Below, one piece after another: positions 1 to 9,100 of a stretch of DNA of 20,654 bases. The notes beneath the pieces were generated by a model. That model saw nothing but the letters and a program-made list of their open reading frames with translations, ran no database searches and was not told where the DNA came from. The DNA lies in NCBI GenBank assembly GCA_964508185.1, contig CAZDSS010000043.1, positions 1-20,654 of the forward strand. Direction: 5' to 3'. This stretch comes from CAZDSS01 sp964508185 (GTDB lineage: Bacteria; Pseudomonadota; Alphaproteobacteria; Sphingomonadales; Govanellaceae). Positions within the stretch are counted from its first letter, which is position 1; each line of letters starts with the position of its first letter. Position numbers and translations under genes: made by a program.

Positions 1-45
1 TTGCCAAGGTTGGGGTCGTGAGTTCGAATCTCATCGCCCGCTCCA
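1..45 (+). tRNA. tRNA-Gly (GCC anticodon), 3' part only
   Basis: The window begins in the anticodon loop TTGCCAA, which contains GCC and so reads glycine codons GGC/GGU. It is followed by the 3' half of the anticodon stem, a short variable region, and a T arm with the conserved TTCGAAT loop closed by GTGAG/CTCAT. The acceptor strand CGCCCGC, a discriminator T and an encoded CCA (43-45) complete it. The 5' half lies outside the window. An alphaproteobacterial tRNA-Gly(GCC) would start GCGGGCG, which pairs with the acceptor strand seen here. tRNA 3' ends are common integration sites, but no second copy of this 3' end and no integrase were seen nearby. Confidence 0.93.
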
Positions 46-145
46 GATTTCACTTCCTTTGACGATTTCCACTGAGCGGCGAAAGCGCGCGCGGTTGTGA
101 CATGCGGCTGCGTTTGTGGTCGCGGATGCGCATGCTGGCGGCATT

Positions 146-168
146 GCGCGGGCGGTCGCCCGCCGCGC
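146..168. repeat. GC-rich hairpin between tRNA-Gly and the oxidoreductase
   Basis: GCGCGGGCG (146-154) and CGCCCGC-C-GCGC (157-168) form a stem with a one-base bulge and a very tight GT loop. It lies in the 186-nt gap between the tRNA and the stop of the leftward oxidoreductase, so it could help end either transcript. No T tract follows on either strand, so it is not a classical intrinsic terminator. In GC-rich DNA such a hairpin can arise by chance. Confidence 0.3.
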
Positions 169-231
169 AGGTGACGCAATCCTCCGACCGGTCCTGCTCG
201 GCTTCTTTGCCGCGGCGGACGCGCGCCCCCG

Positions 232-1245
232 TCACGCAAGCTTCAGGATGAGCTTGCCGTCGTGGCGGCCGTCGAAGAGGCGCATGAGGGCGTCGTAGGC
301 GTTGTCGATCCCTTCCACGATATGTTCGTCGTGGCGGAGCTTGCCTTCCCTGGCCCAGGCCGCCATCACCTTCGCGCCCTCGGCGAAGCGGGGGATGAAA
401 TCGGTGAGGATGAAGCCCTGGATGGTCGCCGCATGGACGATGAGCTGCCACAGCTGGCGCGTCCCGTAGCGCTCGCCCGCGTGATTGTATTCGCTGATGA
501 GGCCGCAGAGCACGACGCGGCCGTGGGGCGCGATGTTGAGAAGGCCGGCGTCCAGGATGGGACCGCCCACATTCTCGAAGATGAAGTTGACGCCGCCCGG
601 CGCCGCTTCGCGGATTTCGGCCGCAAGCGCGCTCACATCCTTGCCCCTGTAGTCGATCGCCGCGTCATAGCCATAGTCACGCACGAGCCGCGCGCATTTC
701 TCGGGCCCCCCGGCGATGCCGATGGTGCGGCAGCCATGGAGCTTCGCGATCTGGCCGACGAGGGAGCCGACGGCCCCGGCGGCGCCCGTCACCAGCACCG
801 TCTCGCCCGCCTTCGGCTTGCCTACCTCGACGGTCGCGAAATAGGCGGTAAGCCCCACCGCGCCGATGAGATAGAGGTAATCGGTAACGTTGCCCGTCAC
901 CGTTTCGTCGATCACCTGGGTGAAGGGATTGGGGGCGAGGCAGGCATAGTCCTCGATCGCCGTCATGGACAGCACCCACTGCCCTTCCCTGAAATCGGGA
1001 TGGCGGGAGCGGTGGACGCGGCCGATGGTGGTGGCGCGCATGGGGGCCCCCAGCGGCACCGGCGGAAGATAGGACGGCTCGTCGTCCATCCAGCCGCGCA
1101 TGGCGGGATCGATGGACGCATAATGGTTGCGCAGCACGATCTCGCCCTCGCCCGGCTCGGGGATCGCGGTTTCGTCGATGCGGAAATCCGATTCCTTCGG
1201 CACGCCCTGCGGACGGCGGACGAGAATGAAACGCCGGTTGCCCAT
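232..1245 (-). CDS. NADP-dependent oxidoreductase, zinc-independent MDR family (CurA / LTB4-dehydrogenase type)
   Basis: 337 aa, full length for the family. The N-terminal half is the GroES-like substrate domain (ASIDPAMRGWM at about 43-53). It is followed by the family GLTAYFA segment (131-137) and a Rossmann domain with the nucleotide loop TGAAGAVGS (153-161). FENVGG (223-228) and the closing GRHDGKLILKL are typical of this subgroup. No zinc-ligand cysteine cluster is visible, which separates it from true alcohol dehydrogenases. Characterised relatives reduce activated C=C bonds of enones using NADPH (curcumin reductase CurA, prostaglandin/leukotriene reductases). The real substrate here is unknown and the enzyme should be cytosolic. 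The ATG start is preceded by GGGGAGAA about 6 nt upstream, a good ribosome binding site. A 98-nt gap separates it from the upstream ndh gene, so it may have its own weak promoter or be read through. Confidence 0.9.
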   Translation of the reverse strand: MGNRRFILVRRPQGVPKESDFRIDETAIPEPGEGEIVLRNHYASIDPAMRGWMDDEPSYLPPVPLGAPMRATTIGRVHRSRHPDFREGQWVLSMTAIEDYACLAPNPFTQVIDETVTGNVTDYLYLIGAVGLTAYFATVEVGKPKAGETVLVTGAAGAVGSLVGQIAKLHGCRTIGIAGGPEKCARLVRDYGYDAAIDYRGKDVSALAAEIREAAPGGVNFIFENVGGPILDAGLLNIAPHGRVVLCGLISEYNHAGERYGTRQLWQLIVHAATIQGFILTDFIPRFAEGAKVMAAWAREGKLRHDEHIVEGIDNAYDALMRLFDGRHDGKLILKLA

Positions 1246-1343
1246 CCCGTTCTCCCCTGTTTTGGTTCAACCCCTGGATCAAGAATGTAACCGATCCCGC
1301 GGGGCTTTAAGCTGCCCAAAAGGAGAGAACTGGGAAAGCAGGT

Positions 1344-2615
1344 TCAGGAGATCAGCCGCGCGCTTCGCTCATGGGTGAAATAGCGCCAGACCCATTGCAG
1401 GCTGACCAGCAGCCGGTTGCCGAAGCCCACCAGCAGATAGACATGGATGAGCGCCCAGAGGAGCCAGGCGAGCCGTCCCTTGAACAGCCGGCCGCCGAAA
1501 TCGAAGACGGCGGCGTTGCGCCCGATCACCGCCGTATTGCCCCGGTTGCGGAAGCGGAACGGGGGCATGGGCGCGCCGCGGACGAGGTTCCGCCGCAGGG
1601 CGCGGCCCAGATGCTCCCCCTGCTGTTTCGCGACCTGGGCGAGGCCCGGGAGCGGAAGGCCGTCGTCGCCGATGGCCAGGGCGAGATCGCCGATCACGAA
1701 GATGTTCGCATGCCCCGGCACCGACAGGTCCGGGTTCACCGGGATGCGGCCGCCACGGTCGGTCTCCACCCCGAGCCATCGGGCGGCGGGCGACGCCTTG
1801 ACCCCGGCGCCCCAGACGATGGTGGCGGCGGGAATGAATTCGCCCGCAATCCGCACACCTTCGGCCGTCACCTCCTCCACCGGCGAATCGGTCATGATCG
1901 TGACGCCATGGTCGGCGAGCGCCCGTTCGGCGAAGCGGCCGAGGGGTTCCGGAAAGCCCGGCAGGATGCGCGGGCCCGCCTCGGCAAGGATGATGCGGCT
2001 TTGCTTCGGATCGATGTGGCGGAACTCGCCCGCAAGGGTCCAGCGGACCAGTTCGGCGATGGCGCCTGCCATCTCGACGCCGGTGGGGCCGCCGCCCACC
2101 ACCACGCTGGTCATGAGCGCGGCCTGGCGCGCGGGATCGCGGATCGCCTCCGCCTCCTCATAGGCCGCAAGAAGGCGGCGGCGGATGGCCCGCGCCTCGT
2201 CCAGGGACTTGAGCCCAGGCGCATGGGCGGCCCAGTCGTCGTGGCCGAAATGGTGGTATTCGGAGCCGGTGGCGACGACGAGGCGGTCAAAGCCGATCTG
2301 ACGGCCGTTGGCGAGGGACACCTCCTGCCGCTCCAGATCGACGCCCGCGACCTCGCCCATCACGACGCGAACATTGCCGTGGCGGCGCAGCACCTCGCGG
2401 ATGGGGACGGCGATGTTCGCGGGGGACAGGGCGGCGGTCGCCACCTGATAGAGCAGCGGCTGGAAGAGATGATAATTGCGCCGGTCGATGACAGTCACGA
2501 AGACAGGGGCCCCGCCGAGCGCTTTGGCGCAGGCGAGGCCGCCGAAGCCCGCCCCGACGATCACCACATGGGGCGGGCGTTTCGGCTTCGGCTTGTCCCC
2601 GTCCGCCGCGCTCAA
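1344..2615 (-). CDS. ndh: Type II NADH dehydrogenase (NDH-2), FAD-dependent
   Basis: 423 aa. NDH-2 oxidises NADH and reduces quinone at the cytoplasmic face of the membrane without pumping protons. The FAD-binding GxGxxG is GAGFGG (21-26), and YQVAT (56-60) and the ATG motif (115-117) are in place. The second, NADH-binding dinucleotide fold is VVVGGGPTGVEMAG (171-184). FVIGDLA (316-322) is the second FAD contact, and AQVAKQQG (336-343) matches the quinone-site AQxAxQQ signature. The hydrophobic, aromatic C-terminus (about 380-415) fits the membrane-anchoring helices of the family. The first in-frame start is TTG (2613-2615), which overlaps the TGA stop of the upstream SRPBCC gene as TTGA. This suggests translational coupling. 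No better start precedes the FAD motif. Confidence 0.93.
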   Translation of the reverse strand: MSAADGDKPKPKRPPHVVIVGAGFGGLACAKALGGAPVFVTVIDRRNYHLFQPLLYQVATAALSPANIAVPIREVLRRHGNVRVVMGEVAGVDLERQEVSLANGRQIGFDRLVVATGSEYHHFGHDDWAAHAPGLKSLDEARAIRRRLLAAYEEAEAIRDPARQAALMTSVVVGGGPTGVEMAGAIAELVRWTLAGEFRHIDPKQSRIILAEAGPRILPGFPEPLGRFAERALADHGVTIMTDSPVEEVTAEGVRIAGEFIPAATIVWGAGVKASPAARWLGVETDRGGRIPVNPDLSVPGHANIFVIGDLALAIGDDGLPLPGLAQVAKQQGEHLGRALRRNLVRGAPMPPFRFRNRGNTAVIGRNAAVFDFGGRLFKGRLAWLLWALIHVYLLVGFGNRLLVSLQWVWRYFTHERSARLIS

Positions 2616-3388
2616 CCCGACATCCGCTCGGCCGTCATGGTCGGCATTTCGCCGCCTTCCATCATCTGCTTGAGACGGCGGAGGTCGCTTCGCGCCTGAA
2701 CGCCCGGCTCCTCGCCGAAGAGCTTGGCGGCAAGGCGGCCGAGCTTGCCGCCCGGCGGTTCATAGGCGATGACGGCGGTCACCTCCGTCCCCTGGCCCGC
2801 AGGGGCGTCGCGGAACTCAACCCATCCGGCGTTCCGGATGTCGGCGTCGTCATCGGACTGCCAGGCGATATATTCGTTGGGCCGGTCCTCGGTGACGGTC
2901 GCATCCCATTCCACATGGCGGCCGAGGGGCGCCTTCACCACCCAGTGGGAATGGCGGTCGTCCCGCCGCTCCACCCGCTCCACATGCTTCATGAAGCGGG
3001 GCAGATTCTCGAAATTGCGCCAGAGCGCATAGATCTCCGTCCGCGGCTTGTCGATGGTGATGCTCTGCCGGGTGACGGCCGCGCTGTTCCAGCCGTATTT
3101 CTCCGCGGTCTCCTTCTCGAACGGCGTCAATTCCACCGCCTTCTTCGCCAGCGAAAAGCCCGTCGCGCCCCGCAGGATGAGCGCCGCGCCCGCAGCGATG
3201 CCGAGCGCGCCCATGCCGTCGCGGCGGCGCAGGCCCCAGCCCGCGAGCGCCGCGCCGCAGATGGCCGAGATCGCCCGCTCCATGTCGCCCATATTGACGC
3301 CGCCGGGCTTCATCTCCCGGCGATGCCTGCGGGCATGCCCATGCTGCCGGTCGTGGACCGACCGGTCTTCCGAAATTCCATATGCCAT
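2612..3388 (-). CDS. DUF2892/YgaP-like membrane segment plus SRPBCC (START-like) domain protein
   Basis: 258 aa from the chosen ATG. A His/Arg-rich N-terminus (about 8-26) is followed by two short hydrophobic glycine/alanine-rich segments (about 37-52 and 59-79) separated by WGLRRRDG. This is the pattern of the YgaP-like inner-membrane domain (DUF2892). From about 100 onward it reads as an SRPBCC / polyketide cyclase-like ligand-binding domain, with the characteristic FENLPRFMKHVERV (126-139). Proteins of this layout are common in bacteria and their ligand is not established. The start is fixed by a near-perfect CAGGAGGACATC ribosome site. A longer reading from 3481 has no such site and would run into the divergent gene. 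It overlaps ndh at the stop, so the two are probably co-transcribed. A link to membrane lipid or quinone is inference. Confidence 0.87.
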   Translation of the reverse strand: MAYGISEDRSVHDRQHGHARRHRREMKPGGVNMGDMERAISAICGAALAGWGLRRRDGMGALGIAAGAALILRGATGFSLAKKAVELTPFEKETAEKYGWNSAAVTRQSITIDKPRTEIYALWRNFENLPRFMKHVERVERRDDRHSHWVVKAPLGRHVEWDATVTEDRPNEYIAWQSDDDADIRNAGWVEFRDAPAGQGTEVTAVIAYEPPGGKLGRLAAKLFGEEPGVQARSDLRRLKQMMEGGEMPTMTAERMSG

Positions 3389-3519
3389 GATGTCCTCCTG
3401 ATCTGATGGCAACGGAACGCGGCATCCCGGTGGAGGTTCCGTCTGCGCGGGGGAACAAAAGGGCGGCGGCGCTCCTTTCATCTGCCGGTCCCCTTGTCCG
3501 CCAGATGGGAGATGCCGCC

Positions 3520-4512
3520 GTGTCCAAGCGTGAAGGGCTGTCCCTGGTCCTGCCTGCGGCGCTCGCCGCGACGGCCGCCCTCGCCGTGGGCGTCCGCATC
3601 TGGGCGCGACGGATCGAAGCCCGCCACCCGCCCCAGGGTCGCATGATCGACGTCGACGGCATTCCCGTTCATGTGACGGAGCGCGGCGCGGGGCCCGCCA
3701 TCCTCCTGCTTCACGGCAACGGCGCGACCCTCGAGGACATGCTGCTGAGCGGCCTGCCGGCGCGCCTTGGCCGCAATCATCGGGTCATCGCTTTCGACCG
3801 CCCCGGATTCGGGCACAGCCCGCGCTCCAGTGATCGCCGGTGGAATGCCGAGACCCAGGCGGAGCTGTTCTGGGCGGCCCTCGACAGCCTCGGAGTGGAC
3901 GATGCGATCATCGTCGGCCAGTCCTGGGGGGCGCTTGCCGCCGTCGCCATGGGTCTCGCCCGGCCGGAGCGCACCGCGGGCCTCGTTCTCGTCTCGGGCT
4001 ATTACTATCCGCGGGACCGCTTGCGGATCGGGCCTTGCGCGCTGTTCGCCCTGCCCATTCTTGGCCCGCTCATGCGGCATACCGTCGCGCCAGTCATCAG
4101 CGCGATCCTCTCCCCGGCCGTGGTGCGCCAGATCTTCGCGCCCGCCGAGGTGCCCGAGCATTTCCGGGAATTTCCCCTCGAACTCGCGTTCCGGCCGTCG
4201 CAGTTGCGCGCCTCGGCGGAGGACTGCGCCAACATGACGAAGGACGCCCGGCGGATGCAGCGTCATTACGGGCAGCTTCGCATGCCCGTCGCCATCCTGT
4301 TCGACCGCGAGGATGCGATCATCGACCAGACGCGGCAATCGATCCTGCTCCACGAAGACATCCCGGGAAGCCGCCTTTACGAGGTGCAGCGCGGCGGACA
4401 CATGCTGCACCACATCCTGCCCGAGCAGGTGGTGCGGGCGGTGGCGGAGATCCGTGCGGCGGCGGCGCCCGTGGCCGGGGCGGCGAAAATCGCGGAGATC
4501 CGCCCCGCCTGA
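3520..4512 (+). CDS. Alpha/beta hydrolase with N-terminal membrane anchor
   Basis: 330 aa from GTG 3520, numbered from that start. One hydrophobic helix (about 7-28, ending in WARRIEARH) suggests a signal anchor. The alpha/beta-hydrolase core follows: oxyanion-loop HGNG (65-68), FDRPGFGHS (92-100), nucleophile elbow GQSWGA with Ser135, probable acid Asp265 in FDREDAI, and catalytic His294 in GGHMLHH. All three triad residues are present, so it should be active. Families with this layout include esterases, lipases, haloalkane dehalogenases and epoxide hydrolases, and sequence alone does not choose the substrate. I prefer GTG 3520 because GGGAG lies 8 nt upstream. ATG 3505 and ATG 3406 are in frame but lack a ribosome site, and 3406 would start 18 nt from the divergent SRPBCC start. 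It is divergently transcribed from the SRPBCC-ndh pair. Confidence 0.85.
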   Translation: MSKREGLSLVLPAALAATAALAVGVRIWARRIEARHPPQGRMIDVDGIPVHVTERGAGPAILLLHGNGATLEDMLLSGLPARLGRNHRVIAFDRPGFGHSPRSSDRRWNAETQAELFWAALDSLGVDDAIIVGQSWGALAAVAMGLARPERTAGLVLVSGYYYPRDRLRIGPCALFALPILGPLMRHTVAPVISAILSPAVVRQIFAPAEVPEHFREFPLELAFRPSQLRASAEDCANMTKDARRMQRHYGQLRMPVAILFDREDAIIDQTRQSILLHEDIPGSRLYEVQRGGHMLHHILPEQVVRAVAEIRAAAAPVAGAAKIAEIRPA

Positions 4513-4546
4513 GGCCGGGGGCGGCGGCAAATGGCGTCTTTCCGAC

Positions 4547-4575
4547 TTGCCTTCGCGCGGCTGAACTTTTAACAG
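4547..4575 (+). promoter_or_regulatory. Weak candidate promoter for the phosphate transporter gene
   Basis: TTGCCT (4547-4552) and TAACAG (4570-4575) are 17 nt apart in the gap between the hydrolase stop and the transporter start. The -35 is reasonable and the -10 poor. A poor -10 beside an operator-like palindrome and a PHO-like box would fit an activated promoter, but this is inference from spacing alone. Confidence 0.25.
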
Positions 4576-4592
4576 TCACCCATTGTGACAGT
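4572..4592. promoter_or_regulatory. Imperfect palindrome upstream of the phosphate transporter
   Basis: ACAGTCAC (4572-4579) and GTGACAGT (4585-4592) are inverted with 7 of 8 pairs around a 5-nt CCATT spacer. It overlaps the -10 end of the candidate promoter and the PHO-like motif. It could be an operator or simply part of the PHO-like repeat series. Confidence 0.35.
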
Positions 4593-4602
4593 GACATGAC
4601 GC
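4585..4602 (-). promoter_or_regulatory. PHO-box-like motif upstream of the PiT transporter
   Basis: On the minus strand this reads GCGTCATGTCACTGTCAC. It has two GTCA cores 11 nt apart, as in the PhoB box (CTGTCAT-N4-CTGTCAC type). GTCAT in the first half and the whole CTGTCAC second half match; the first two bases and parts of the AT-rich spacer do not. It lies about 30-50 nt upstream of a phosphate transporter, which makes PhoB control plausible. It points away from the gene, whereas PHO boxes usually face it, which lowers confidence. Confidence 0.4.
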
Positions 4603-4633
4603 TCGGGGCGAATCCTGGGCGGGGGATCGGGCA

Positions 4634-6100
4634 TTGGCGAAGCACAAGCTCCACAAGGATCTGAAACGGCTTTCTCGTATCGAGCAGGCGGCACGGCTCG
4701 CCACCCGCTCCCGTCTCAACCTCGGTGTGGCTACCCTGTTCCTTGCGGCGGTATTCATTGCCTCCCTCACCTTCGCGGGCGTCGGCGAGGGCCGCGCCTT
4801 CATCGTCGCCGCGGGCGTCATCGGCGCCTACATGGCCATGAACATCGGCGCCAACGATGTCGCCAACAATATCGGCCCGGCCGTCGGCTCGCGCGCCATC
4901 AGCCTGGGCGGGGCGCTGCTGATCGCCGCCACCTTCGAGGCGGCGGGGGCGATCCTCGCGGGCGGCGACGTGGTGCAGACCATCGCCAAGGACATCATCG
5001 ACAACAGCCTGCTGAGCGACCGCGAATTCGTCTATGCCATGCTGTCGGCGCTGTTTGCCGCGGCGCTCTGGCTCAATCTCGCGACCGCCATCGGCGCGCC
5101 CGTGTCCACCACCCATTCGGTTGTGGGCGCGGTGATCGGCGCCGGCATCGTCTCCGCCGGCTTTTCGGCCATCAACTGGCCGGTGATGGGCGCCATCGTC
5201 GCAAGCTGGGTGGTGTCGCCGGTGATGGGTGGCGTGCTCGCCGCGGCCTTCCTGCTCATCGCCCGCTCCCTCATCTTCGAACAGGCCGATCGCGTCGCCG
5301 CCGCGCGACGCTGGGTTCCCGTGCTGGTGGCGGTGATGGCCACCGCCTTCGCCGCCTATCTTCTGGTCAAGGGCCTGCGCAATCTGTGGAAGCCCGATGC
5401 GCTGACGGTGACGGCGATCGCCGTCCTCACCGGCGTGGGGCTATACCTTCTCGCCCGGCCCATGGTGTTCCGCGCCTCCGTTGACATGGAGAATCGGCGC
5501 AAGGCGGTGAGCGGGCTGTTCGGCCTGCCGCTCATTGGCGCCGCGACCCTCCTGTCCTTCGCCCATGGGGCCAATGACGTGGCGAACGCCGTAGGCCCTC
5601 TTGCCGCCATCGCCAATGTGGTCCAGCAGGGGGACATCGCCGCGGAGGTGACGGTGCCGCGCTGGGTGATGCTGATCGGCGCGCTCGGCATCTCCATCGG
5701 CCTTCTGACCTTCGGGCCGCGGGTCATCCGCATGGTGGGTCAGGAGATCACCCGCCTCGACCAGACACGCGCTTTCTGCGCCGCCATGTCGGCGGCGATC
5801 ACCGTGCTGGTGGCGTCCTGGCTCGGCCTGCCGGTGAGCTCCACCCATATCGCCGTGGGCGGGGTGTTCGGCGTCGGCTTCCTGCGCGAATATCTCGCCA
5901 ACCGCAACGGCAACGGCAGTTCCCGCACGAGCGAACCGCCGGACCAGGCGGAAATGCGCAAGATGGAAAAGCGCCGCCTGGTGCGCCGCCGCCATGTCTA
6001 CACGATCGCGGCGGCCTGGGTCATCACCGTCCCCCTGTCCGCCCTCCTCGCCATGCTGCTTTATCTGGCGCTCACCTTCGTCTTTCCGGTGAACGGCTGA
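4634..6100 (+). CDS. pit: Inorganic phosphate transporter, PiT family (PHO4 domain)
   Basis: 488 aa, an inner-membrane cation-coupled phosphate symporter. The two inverted halves each carry the PiT signature. The first has GANDVANNIGPAVGS (72-86) and PVSTTHSVVGA (156-166). The second has HGANDVANAVGPLAA (311-325) and PVSSTHIAVGG (410-420). About ten hydrophobic segments are visible, with a basic hydrophilic region (about 435-463) before the last helix. The basic N-terminus (1-29) extends ahead of the first helix. The start is TTG 4634 with GGGGG about 8 nt upstream. The nearby ATG at 4596 is in another frame. No DUF47/PhoU-like partner, which often precedes pit genes, is next to it. The stop is only 4 nt from the convergent tamB stop. 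Divalent-metal phosphate or sulfate as substrate cannot be excluded, but phosphate is most likely. Confidence 0.94.
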   Translation: MAKHKLHKDLKRLSRIEQAARLATRSRLNLGVATLFLAAVFIASLTFAGVGEGRAFIVAAGVIGAYMAMNIGANDVANNIGPAVGSRAISLGGALLIAATFEAAGAILAGGDVVQTIAKDIIDNSLLSDREFVYAMLSALFAAALWLNLATAIGAPVSTTHSVVGAVIGAGIVSAGFSAINWPVMGAIVASWVVSPVMGGVLAAAFLLIARSLIFEQADRVAAARRWVPVLVAVMATAFAAYLLVKGLRNLWKPDALTVTAIAVLTGVGLYLLARPMVFRASVDMENRRKAVSGLFGLPLIGAATLLSFAHGANDVANAVGPLAAIANVVQQGDIAAEVTVPRWVMLIGALGISIGLLTFGPRVIRMVGQEITRLDQTRAFCAAMSAAITVLVASWLGLPVSSTHIAVGGVFGVGFLREYLANRNGNGSSRTSEPPDQAEMRKMEKRRLVRRRHVYTIAAAWVITVPLSALLAMLLYLALTFVFPVNG

Positions 6101-6104
6101 TCCA

Positions 6105-9100
6105 TCAGTAGTCCTTCTTCCAGCGCACGCCGACGCCGCTCGTCTGGCCGCCCACATCGCTCTGAAGCTGCAGGTTGCGGGTGACGTCGAAGCGCACCGT
6201 CGCCTTGCTCTCGCCCGTTTCGGTATCCGTGCTGACCTCGAGATAGACGTTTTTGGTCAGGTACTTCCCGCCCGTCACCATGTTGTTCTCGCCGTTCTCG
6301 CCGAGGCCCACGCTCAGGCGGTCGAGGCCGAGCAGCCCGCGCGCCTTGCCGAAGACGTCGAAGCCGCCGCCGCCTGACGACAGCGACGATATGGCGCCGC
6401 CGAGTTGCACCGCCTCGAGCGCCGACAATTGATGGACGGAGGACCCGAACAGGATGCGCGCCAGGATCTCGTCCTGGGGCAGGGCCGGGTTGGAGGTGAG
6501 CTCGATCTCGGGCTTCGAGACCGGTCCGCTGATGGCGATCACCGCCGTGAGATTGTTGGCCGAATATTCCGCCCGGAGATTGATGAGCGGGTTGATCTCC
6601 TGCCCGCCGGTGAAGCGCAGCACCCCCTGGGTCAGGGTGAAGTCGCGCCCGGCGAATTCGAAGGTGCCGCGAAGGAGGGTGAGATTGCCGACGAGCGACG
6701 GGGAATTGGCGAGGCCCCGCACCGCGAGATCCCCCTGCCATTCGGAATCGAGCCCGCGCCCCCGCACCCAGACCCGGCGCGGCGCGGTGAGCTTGATGTC
6801 GATCAGGGTGATGGGGGCGATTTCCGGCGCCCCTTCCTCGACCGGGTCGTCGCCGCCGGGGCGGTTCACTTCGCGCACCTCGAGGGTGGTGATTTCCGGC
6901 GGCAGCTGATCCACGAGCCGCACTTCCACCGGATCGAGCGTGAGGTCCCCGGCGATGCGCGAAGCGGCGGCGCGGCTGCGGTAGGACGCCGTGCCGCCCA
7001 CCTCCGCGGTCACCATGGCGGTGCGCGCGACCCGGGCGCTGTTCAGGGTGACTTCAATGGCGCCCACCGGCCGCCAGTCGTCGGCGAGGGTGAATTCGCC
7101 CGCGCCCTCGAGACGGCCGTCGCTGCCGTCGGTGGCGGTGAGGGACCGCAGGGTGATGGTGCGGCCGTCGAGGGCGACATCCGCCGCGATCCGCTCGAAC
7201 ACCGTGCCGAAGATCACATGCTCATAGCGCCCGTCCGCAAGGCGCAGATTGCCACGGAAGACCGGGTCGTTGACGCTGCCCGAAAGGGCGAGATCGGCAT
7301 CGAGACGTCCGCCCACCACGTGATCCATGGGCGGGAGCGCCGCCGTGATGAGGGAGATGGGCCCGTCCCAGTGGAAATCGACGGCAAGCGGCCGCTCGAA
7401 GTCGAGCGCCGGCATATCCGCGCCTGCTACCGCAAACGGCAGATGGGCATCAAGCCTGCCGTTGAGATCGCCGCCGGACGCCGCCCCTCTCAATGTGAGA
7501 TAATGCCCCGCCTTGCCCTCGGGGGCGAGATCCCCGTCGATCCGCACGGTGACCGGCCCATCCTCCGCCCCGTCCTCGGTCCCGCGCATGGCGGCGGACA
7601 GCGCGAGCCGCCCTTCCGCCTTGCCGCCCGCAACCTTCAGGGCGACATCGCCGCTCGCGCTGCCGTCGAAGGGCGGAAGGTCGAGAAGGAAGGGGACGAT
7701 CGAGAGATCAAGGTCGTTCGCCTGGACGTCGAGCTCCAGCCCGTCGGCATTGGCCGCATAGCGGGCCGTCATGCCGCCCGCGCCATAGGCAAGGTCGAAC
7801 CTGTCGAGGACGATCTCCGGCCCGTGGATCGTGACCGTCGCCGGGGCGCGGAGCGACAGCGCCCGCTCGCGAATGGTGCCGTCGAGGCGGGTGAGGGATA
7901 CGGCCAGCCGTTCCTCGGCGAAGCTCAGATTGCCGCGGCCGGCGAGCGCCACATCGCCGAAATAGCTGCCCTGCAGGTCGAGCCGCCACGGGATGTCGTA
8001 AGCTGAGCCCTGGGCGGCGGGCGTCCCGTTGGGGGCGGCGGGGGCATCGGCCCCGAAGCCGAAGGACAGGCGGTCAAGGAGCAGGGTGGACGACTGGAAG
8101 CCGGTGAGCACCGCCGCGCCGTCCGCCTTGCGGAGGAGCTCGGGCGACATGAGACCGCCGTCGGTCGCTAGCGCCGCGGTGATCTCGAGGGCACGGGCGG
8201 TCACCGCCTCGCGGTCGGCAAGCACCAGGGACATGTCCTGGCCCTGGACGACGAGGCTCACTTCCTGACGCAGGGCGCCGCCCGCATCATCCGCCGTGGC
8301 GTCAAGCCGCAGGGAGAACGCTCCCTGGGCCTCCACATCGAGCCCGCGCTGCAGGACGGCGAGATCGCCGCTGATTCCGTCCAGATGGCCGACGAGCCGT
8401 CCTTCGTCCGGATTGGCGGTGAATTCGCCGGTGAAGGTGGCGAGCGCCGTATCGATGAGGATGTCGCGGAGCTCGATGCGATCCTCCGACGGCCGGTTGA
8501 GGCGCATCAGCCCGCTCATCGGGCCAAGAACGCCGTCGCCCGAGAAGCGCAGGCTGCCGCGCGCCGCGCCGTTCAAGTCGCGAAGGCGCGCCCAGGCGCG
8601 GAAATTGCGTAACGCCGTCGCGCCGCGGCCGAGTTCCGGAATGCGGATGCCGACGCGGATGTCGGGGGATGCCGCACGGCCGGTGATCCCGGCCCGCAGC
8701 TCCGCCCCCTCCGCCAGGCGGCGGCCGATGAGGGTGGCGATCGCCTGCTGATCGCCCGGGGTCGCCTGCAGCTGCACGTTGATGGTCCCGTCTTCCAGCA
8801 GGCCGTCCGCCGTGATGGAGAAGGCGGGGCTTTGGACGGCGACATCACCACTGCCGCCGCCCTTTCCGTAGCGGACGCGTCCCTCGAGGCGCACGGGATT
8901 GACCGCCGCAAGGTTTGGCGAATCGGGATGCCGCAGCCCGTCGGCGGTGCCGGTGATCGCAACTTCAAGCCCGTCACGCGTGCGCGCCTTCAGGGAAAGG
9001 TCCGCCCGGCCGTGAACCGCGCCGTTGGTGACGGCGGCAAGGTCGGCGATTTCAAGCCGCGCCTCGCCCGCCCCCGTGGGGCTGCCGGGGGTCAGGACGA

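Noticed and set aside
1..231. tRNA-Gly as an attachment site for a genomic island
   Set aside because: No integrase, no repeated tRNA 3' end and no compositional break were seen; the adjacent genes look like core genome.
1246..1343. Intrinsic terminator or promoter between ndh and the oxidoreductase
   Set aside because: Only partial pairings with no T tract and a weak hexamer pair (CTTAAA/TACATT on the minus strand) were found; not strong enough to list.
262..2699. Long plus-strand open frames at 262-1290 and 1371-2699
   Set aside because: Both mirror strongly supported minus-strand enzymes (MDR oxidoreductase and NDH-2).
3389..3481. Extended N-terminus for the SRPBCC protein (start 3481)
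   Set aside because: The strong CAGGAGG site sits directly before ATG 3388; the extension has no ribosome site and lies in the divergent promoter region.
3406..3519. Longer hydrolase starting at ATG 3406
   Set aside because: It has no ribosome site and only 18 nt from the divergent start; GTG 3520 has GGGAG at good spacing. ATG 3505 remains a possible alternative.
6405..8006. 533-codon plus-strand open frame inside tamB
   Set aside because: It is the antisense shadow of a clear TamB C-terminal half, with no ribosome site or recognisable motif.
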